A stretch of 10,111 bases of DNA. Origin: an uncultured beta proteobacterium. Lineage in GTDB: Bacteria; Pseudomonadota; Gammaproteobacteria; Burkholderiales; Burkholderiaceae_C. Shown here one piece after another: positions 6,357-10,111 of the stretch. The position numbers were made by a program, and so were the translations under genes. How positions within the stretch are numbered: position 1 is the first letter of the stretch; each line of letters starts with the position of its first letter. The notes beneath the pieces are model-generated. The model saw only the letters and a program-made list of their open reading frames with translations, had not been told where the DNA came from and did no database searches. The DNA is taken from positions 1 through 10,111 of the forward strand of contig CAIOLZ010000166.1 of assembly GCA_903859265.1 (NCBI GenBank), given 5' to 3'.

Positions 6357-7148
6357 ATGTCCACCCCCGAAAAAAACGCCAATGAGGCCGCCAGGCCACC
6401 CGCCCGCACTGTTTTGATCACCGGTGCAGCCAAGCGCCTGGGCCGCGAGATCGCCCTCAAGCTGGCCGCCAACGGCTGGCGCATCGCCGTACATTTCCGC
6501 GACTCGGTGGAAGACGCGCGCATCACGGTGGCCCAATGCGCCCAACACACGCCGGGAGCGGCCGCATTTAGATCCAATCTGGGCAATGAGACGGCCGTGC
6601 GCAACCTGCTGCCCACCGTGATCGCGGAGTTTGGCCAGGTGGACGCAGTCGTCAACTGTGCTTCCACTTTTGAGAAAGACTCGCCCGCCACCTTCAGCTT
6701 TGAGGCGATGGAAAAGCACATGCGCAGCAACGCCGGCGCGGCCCTTTTGCTAAGCCAGGCACTGCATACGCACATTAATAAACGCCGGGTCAGCGAACCG
6801 GACACCACCGGTGTCGTCGTCAATCTGCTGGACCAGCAGATCTGGAATCAAGCCCCCGACTTCGTCAGCTACACATTGTCCAAAGCCGCGCTGGATGCGG
6901 CCAACAGCATGCTGGCGCTGGCCTTGCATCCGGTTATCCGGGTAGTGGGCGTGGCACCTGAAATTGCATCGCGCGGCCCCATGCTGCGCGGCGAAAAAAT
7001 GGCAGACCGTGAGGAAGCGCACTCGCAAACCGGCAGCCCGACCAAACCCGACGCGGCCAATGCCGTCCTGCTGGCGCTGCAAGACACGCGCCTGCATGCC
7101 ACCACGCTTCTGGTCGAAGACGATGTGGTGCGGGGTGTCCCCAAATGA
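6357..7148 (+). CDS. Pteridine reductase/FolM-like short-chain dehydrogenase, divergent first copy
   Basis: A 263-residue Rossmann-fold oxidoreductase. The nucleotide-binding motif is TGAAKRLG (22-29), with the TGxxxRxG form of the PTR1/FolM group rather than the common TGxxxGxG. HFRDS (46-50) suggests NADP(H). The usual catalytic Ser is replaced by Asp: D159 lies 13 residues before Y172, with K176 completing YxxxK. This is the same Asp-Tyr spacing as in trypanosomatid pteridine reductase PTR1. It departs from the family in several places: NCAS (100-103) instead of NNAS, APEI (200-203) where APGL is usual, and a C-terminus LLVEDDVVRGVPK without the normal VDGG ending. It may act on dihydropterins, or be a specialised partner of the next gene. 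The start is ATG 6357, the only in-frame ATG near the beginning. The stop overlaps the next start by ATGA. Confidence 0.8.
   Translation: MSTPEKNANEAARPPARTVLITGAAKRLGREIALKLAANGWRIAVHFRDSVEDARITVAQCAQHTPGAAAFRSNLGNETAVRNLLPTVIAEFGQVDAVVNCASTFEKDSPATFSFEAMEKHMRSNAGAALLLSQALHTHINKRRVSEPDTTGVVVNLLDQQIWNQAPDFVSYTLSKAALDAANSMLALALHPVIRVVGVAPEIASRGPMLRGEKMADREEAHSQTGSPTKPDAANAVLLALQDTRLHATTLLVEDDVVRGVPK
7132..7142 (+). promoter_or_regulatory. Hairpin GGGG-TGT-CCCC covering the SD-like region of the second SDR
   Basis: A 4-bp GC stem with a 3-nt loop ends two bases before ATG 7145. Its GGGG is the only SD-like purine run upstream of that start. A ribosome translating the first SDR would melt it, so it could make the second gene depend on translation of the first. 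This is inference from sequence only; the stem is short. Confidence 0.3.
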
Positions 7149-7972
7149 CGGGTGGCGCGGCACAAGCTGCGATACGCAGCGTTCTGGTAACCGGTGGCGC
7201 GCAGCGATTGGGGGCCCTGATATGCCGTGCGTTCGCACAGGCCGGGTGGGCTGTGTGGTGCCACTACCAGCAATCCGGCGACGCGGCGCAGGCATTGGTA
7301 CAGGCGTTGCGCGGTGACGGCTTTGCAGCCCACTGCATTCAAGCCGACCTGGGCGATGAGGCGTCCCGCACCGCCATGATGGAGCGCATCCTGGCGCAAG
7401 GCGGCCCACTCGATTGCCTCGTGAACAATGCCTCGACATTTGTGCCTGACGCAGCCAGCGACTTTGATGCCAGCGGCATGCGCGCGCAGCTCGAAGTCAA
7501 CCTGATTGCGCCGCTCGCGCTGTCACGGGATATGGCCCGGCATTCGGGCGCTGCGTCTGAAGCTGACGTCGGCGTGTGGCCCGGCATGCGCAGCATCATT
7601 CATGTGTTGGACCAGAAGGTGTTTAACCTGAATCCGGATTATTTTTCCTACACCGTATCCAAACTGGCGCTCGAACGCACGGTGGCGCTGCAGGCGCAGG
7701 CGCTGGCACCGCGCATCCGCGTTTGCGGCGTAGCGCCGGGACTGATGTTTTTAAGCGGCCCGCAAACCCAGGACAACTTTGACCGCGCCAGCCGGGTCAA
7801 CCTGATGCAGCAGGCCATCGACCCCGCCCAAGTGGCTGCCACCTGCGTCTTTCTGGCGCAAAACCCCTGCATCACGGGAGTGACGCTGTGTGTCGATAAT
7901 GGACAACATTTGGTCCCGTTGGAGCGCGACGTGATGTTTGCGGTTCAGGACAATCAAGGCGCCAAGTTATGA
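7145..7972 (+). CDS. folM: Pteridine reductase / dihydromonapterin reductase-like SDR, second copy
   Basis: A 275-residue SDR with all expected PTR1/FolM features. Nucleotide-binding TGGAQRLG lies at 16-23, and the intact NNAS at 94-97. Asp replaces the catalytic Ser (D156), exactly 13 residues before Y169, with K173 completing YTVSK. APGL is at 197-200, and the C-terminal VTLCVDNGQHL (246-256) resembles the normal VDGG end. FolM reduces dihydromonapterin to tetrahydromonapterin and can also reduce dihydrofolate, using NADPH in the cytoplasm. The paralogue just upstream shares the order of motifs, but this copy is closer to consensus, so it is the better candidate for the active reductase. 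It is linked by ATGA to the SDR before it and by another ATGA to the aldolase-family gene after it. The gene symbol is given by family resemblance; substrate is not proven. Confidence 0.8.
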   Translation: MTGGAAQAAIRSVLVTGGAQRLGALICRAFAQAGWAVWCHYQQSGDAAQALVQALRGDGFAAHCIQADLGDEASRTAMMERILAQGGPLDCLVNNASTFVPDAASDFDASGMRAQLEVNLIAPLALSRDMARHSGAASEADVGVWPGMRSIIHVLDQKVFNLNPDYFSYTVSKLALERTVALQAQALAPRIRVCGVAPGLMFLSGPQTQDNFDRASRVNLMQQAIDPAQVAATCVFLAQNPCITGVTLCVDNGQHLVPLERDVMFAVQDNQGAKL

Positions 7973-8379
7973 CACTGGGAAAAGTTCAAGATCCGCTCGC
8001 CTGGCTGGCACTGGAATGCCGGCGCATTTTTTTGCGGGACCATGTGATTTCGGTGCAAATCGGCGCGCACGATTTTGAGAAAGGCAAAGCCCAGCGGGTG
8101 GTCTTCAACGTGGAGCTGTTTGTGCCCTACGCCGCCTCCACGCCGCAGGACGACAAGCTGTCGGAGGTCGTGGATTACGACTTCGTGCGCGAGGTCATCG
8201 CGCAGCGCGTCAGCACCGGACACGTCGAACTGCAGGAAACTTTGTGTGATGACCTGGCCAACCGGATGCTGGCCCATGCGCAAGTCGTGGCGGTACGTTT
8301 GTCGAGTTGCAAACCCGATGTGTACCCGGACTGCGCGGGGGTCGGTGTAGAAGTATTTCGAATGAAAGCAATGCCATGA
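7969..8379 (+). CDS. folB: Dihydroneopterin aldolase-like protein, FolB type
   Basis: A 136-residue protein of the T-fold FolB/FolX family. FolB splits 7,8-dihydroneopterin into 6-hydroxymethyl-dihydropterin and glycolaldehyde in folate synthesis. Family residues line up with E. coli FolB: IGAHDFEKGKAQ (31-42) with E37, DYDF (69-72) with Y70, VELQETL (86-92) with the pterin-anchoring E90, and LSSCKPD (111-117) with the catalytic K115 followed by Pro, as in FolB. The C-terminus VGVEVFR matches the family VGVIIER. There is an N-terminal extension of about 18 residues compared with E. coli FolB. The upstream CAAGG about 10 bases before ATG 7969 is a usable RBS. ATGA overlaps join it to the SDR before and the FolX-like gene after. 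Whether it acts as aldolase or epimerase needs biochemistry; the KP motif favours FolB. Confidence 0.8.
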   Translation: MTLGKVQDPLAWLALECRRIFLRDHVISVQIGAHDFEKGKAQRVVFNVELFVPYAASTPQDDKLSEVVDYDFVREVIAQRVSTGHVELQETLCDDLANRMLAHAQVVAVRLSSCKPDVYPDCAGVGVEVFRMKAMP

Positions 8380-8780
8380 ATCCCACCACCGGGAACCAGA
8401 CACTGACGCTCACCGGCCTGCGTTTTGACGCCAGTCTGGGTATTCTGGAGTCTGAAATGCGCGAGCCGCAACCGATTCAGGTCGATGCCGAACTGTGCCT
8501 GGGCTGCCAGCCCTTGCTGCCGCGCGATGACGCCATCAACCATGTGCTGGACTACCGCAAAGTGCGCCAGATCATCATCGACGAATGTACGTCCACGCAT
8601 GTCAACCTGCTCGAAACGCTGATCGGCAAACTGACCCATCGCCTGATGCAATTGCCCGGTGTCGTGGGCGCGCGGGTAAAGATCGCGAAGCTTCAAATTT
8701 TTTCGGATTGCGAAGTCGCCATCCGGATGGAAACAGGATCATGGGGCGTCGATAGCAGCCCCCGGGGAGCATTGCAATGA
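8376..8780 (+). CDS. folX: Dihydroneopterin aldolase-family protein, FolX-like (dihydroneopterin triphosphate 2'-epimerase candidate)
   Basis: A 134-residue second member of the FolB/FolX family. Compared with E. coli FolX from memory, it shares AINHVLDYRKV (53-63, versus DINDALNYRTV), LLETLIGKLTHRL (78-90), and an AKLQ stretch with K105 followed by Leu, as in FolX (KL), where FolB has KP. It ends with GSW (121-123), echoing the FolX terminus. Pterin-binding Glu (E80) and Tyr (Y60) are kept. FolX epimerises dihydroneopterin triphosphate to the monapterin form, the step that feeds FolM; the epimerase call is therefore also supported by two FolM-like neighbours. The frame is open further upstream to 8307, but ATG 8376 overlaps the previous stop by ATGA and places the first beta strand as in the family. 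An alternative is a second aldolase. Confidence 0.72.
   Translation: MNPTTGNQTLTLTGLRFDASLGILESEMREPQPIQVDAELCLGCQPLLPRDDAINHVLDYRKVRQIIIDECTSTHVNLLETLIGKLTHRLMQLPGVVGARVKIAKLQIFSDCEVAIRMETGSWGVDSSPRGALQ
8767..8770 (+). promoter_or_regulatory. Shine-Dalgarno site of ttcA
   Basis: GGAG (within GGGGAG) ends six bases before the ATG at 8777. It is the strongest RBS in the operon and supports that start. Confidence 0.55.
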
Positions 8781-9733
8781 ACGCAATCTGGAACGGTACC
8801 GAGGCCACCGTTGAAACGGACCAGGAGACTGCCAAGGCATCCGGCGTAAGGATAGAACGCGAGAACCACAAACTCGAAAAACGGCTTTGTCGCCAGGTCG
8901 GTCAAGCCATCATGGACTTCAACATGATCGAGGAAGGCGACCGGGTCATGGTCTGCGTGTCCGGCGGCAAAGACAGCTACGGCATGCTCGATATCCTGCT
9001 GAAGATGCAACAGCGGGCACCGATCCGGTTCCAGCTGATCGCTGTCAACCTCGACCAGAAGCAGCCGGGATTTCCGGACCACGTCCTGCCCGCCTACCTG
9101 AAGCAACTCGGCGTGCCATTTCACATTGAGACCCAGGACACCTACAGCATTGTGAAAAAGGTGATTCCCGAGGGGAAAACCATGTGCAGCCTGTGCAGCC
9201 GCTTGCGCCGTGGCATTCTCTACCGCGTGGCTGATGAATTGAAAATCACCAAAATCGCACTGGGACACCATCGCGACGACATGCTGCAAACCTTTTTTCT
9301 CAATATGTTCTTTGGCGGCAAACTCAAAGGCATGCCACCCAAATTGGTCAGCGACGATGGCGGTCACATCGTGATTCGTCCCTTGGCCAATGTGGCCGAA
9401 AAAGACCTGGCCCGATGGGCCGCGCACCGGGCTTTTCCTATCATTCCCTGCACCCTGTGCGGCAGCCAGGAAAACCTGCAACGCAAACAGATCGGCAATA
9501 TGCTGCGCGAGTGGGAGAAAAAATACCCGGGACGCATTGAAAGCATGTTCACCGCGCTGCAAAACGTGGTGCCTTCGCACCTGATGGACACCACGCGGTT
9601 TGACTTCAAAAACATCAAAACCACCGGCATCGCAGACCCTGAAGGCGACAAAGCCTTCGACGCCGAAAGCTTTGACACGCCGCCGTTTGCCGGAGTGTCG
9701 GGCTTGAACGGATTGCAGGTGGTCACCCTCTAG
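8777..9733 (+). CDS. ttcA: tRNA 2-thiocytidine(32) synthetase TtcA
   Basis: A 318-residue PP-loop ATPase that makes 2-thiocytidine at position 32 of certain tRNAs, using an iron-sulfur cluster. The PP-loop SGGKDS is at 62-67. The cluster cysteines are evident as CSLC (137-140) and CTLCGSQ (225-231). Other family segments are LGHHRDDMLQTFFLN (162-176), RPLANVAEKDL (201-211), and PGFPDHVLP (97-105). Length fits the family (about 310 residues). ATG 8777 is supported by GGAG six bases upstream and overlaps the FolX-like stop by ATGA, making it the fifth gene of the chain. Its place behind pterin genes is probably operon convenience; no enzyme step links the two pathways in established biochemistry. 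A 364-codon open frame antisense to it is a shadow. Confidence 0.96.
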   Translation: MNAIWNGTEATVETDQETAKASGVRIERENHKLEKRLCRQVGQAIMDFNMIEEGDRVMVCVSGGKDSYGMLDILLKMQQRAPIRFQLIAVNLDQKQPGFPDHVLPAYLKQLGVPFHIETQDTYSIVKKVIPEGKTMCSLCSRLRRGILYRVADELKITKIALGHHRDDMLQTFFLNMFFGGKLKGMPPKLVSDDGGHIVIRPLANVAEKDLARWAAHRAFPIIPCTLCGSQENLQRKQIGNMLREWEKKYPGRIESMFTALQNVVPSHLMDTTRFDFKNIKTTGIADPEGDKAFDAESFDTPPFAGVSGLNGLQVVTL

Positions 9734-9740
9734 ACCGTAC

Positions 9741-9744
9741 GGAG
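9741..9744 (+). promoter_or_regulatory. Shine-Dalgarno site of the lipoprotein gene
   Basis: GGAG ten bases before ATG 9755, within the 21-bp gap after ttcA. It supports the chosen start; no separate promoter is visible in the gap. Confidence 0.5.
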
Positions 9745-9754
9745 CCACCACCGC

Positions 9755-10111
9755 ATGCACCTGCACTTGTACCGCTTTGTCCGCCATGCAAGATTGGCTG
9801 TAGTGCCTGGCGTATTACTGCTCGCAGCCACCCTTCTGACAGGCTGCGCGAGTACCCGGCTGATCGACAGCGAAGTCAACAGTTTTACCGCAGCGTCGCC
9901 ATTACCTGCCAACGCCACATTCCGCTTTGAACGCCTGCCATCTGACGCCGTTTCCACCGAGCAGGACACGATAGAGTCCCTGGCTAAACCGGTTCTTTCC
10001 AAAGCGGGGCTGGTATTGACCGAGGACCACCCGGCCTACAGCGTGCAACTGCAACTCAGTACGCTGCGGTTGCCGGGTGACCCGCGCAATACGGGTTATC
10101 CGATGCAATTC
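9755..10111 (+). CDS. Outer-membrane-type lipoprotein, DUF4136-like (partial)
   Basis: The first 119 residues of a lipoprotein whose 3' end lies beyond the window. A positive N-terminus and a hydrophobic core (about 14-28) are followed by the lipobox LLTGC, with the lipidated Cys at 31. Ala at +2 favours the outer membrane. After it come a short variable stretch, ATFRFERLPS (63-72), and later YSVQLQLSTL (100-109), the alternating pattern of a small beta-rich domain seen in DUF4136-type lipoproteins. That family call is tentative because the decisive part is missing. The function is unknown. It follows ttcA by 21 bp on the same strand with GGAG ten bases upstream, so it may be read from the same transcript. 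Confidence 0.75.
   Translation, partial: MHLHLYRFVRHARLAVVPGVLLLAATLLTGCASTRLIDSEVNSFTAASPLPANATFRFERLPSDAVSTEQDTIESLAKPVLSKAGLVLTEDHPAYSVQLQLSTLRLPGDPRNTGYPMQF

Noticed and set aside
6371..6377. A AAA AAC, a canonical -1 slippery heptamer in frame near the start of the first SDR
   Set aside because: A -1 shift here meets a stop within three codons, giving only a tiny peptide, and no downstream stimulatory structure is evident. It is likely a chance Glu-Lys-Asn codon run.
6336..6719. N-terminal extension of the methyltransferase to 6719
   Set aside because: The extra 128 residues run antisense to the first SDR and precede the usual family N-terminus; ATG 6335 fits better.
8693..9787. 364-codon minus-strand frame opposite ttcA
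   Set aside because: ttcA is certain from its PP-loop and cysteine motifs; the antisense frame shows no motif and spans gene boundaries.

Overview
The window (GC-rich, roughly 60% by eye) reads as chromosomal DNA of a betaproteobacterium. The gene content and protein style best suit the Burkholderiales, probably Comamonadaceae (Rhodoferax/Polaromonas-like). This is an inference from recognisable protein families, not from a marker gene. There is no RNA gene, insertion sequence, CRISPR array or prophage signal. Genes are packed tightly: ATGA overlaps or gaps under 60 bp are the rule, and the longest non-coding stretches are 186 and 160 bp.

Region 1 (1-3618, all minus strand) opens with the N-terminal third of a periplasmic sugar-binding protein of the D-xylose (XylF) type, cut by the window edge. 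Upstream of it on the same strand is a two-gene unit: a secreted FG-GAP/VCBS-repeat protein with a C-terminal ASPIC/UnbV domain (CRTAC1-like, TTG start), then a secreted vanadium-dependent haloperoxidase/PAP2-family enzyme, joined by a 4-bp ATGA overlap. Region 2 (3779-6335, minus strand) holds three genes in transcription order: a MidA/NDUFAF7-type SAM-dependent methyltransferase, a stand-alone phosphomannose-isomerase type II cupin, and a ROK-family sugar kinase. The last two abut as TGAATG.

Region 3 (6357-9733, plus strand) starts only 21 bp from the divergent methyltransferase. It holds five genes chained by four consecutive ATGA overlaps: two pteridine-reductase-like short-chain dehydrogenases, two dihydroneopterin-aldolase-family proteins (one FolB-like, one resembling FolX), and ttcA, the tRNA C32 2-thiolation enzyme. 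A lipoprotein gene starts 21 bp after ttcA and runs off the right edge.

The most coherent biology is the pterin block. Paired FolM-like and FolB/FolX-like enzymes suggest dihydrofolate and/or tetrahydromonapterin synthesis, with one SDR copy showing changes at several family positions. The haloperoxidase/CRTAC1 pair is the most unusual functional pairing. The cupin-ROK pair looks like a small sugar-phosphate unit. I found no convincing evidence of a wholly new system; the findings concern gene pairings, altered motifs and compact regulation.
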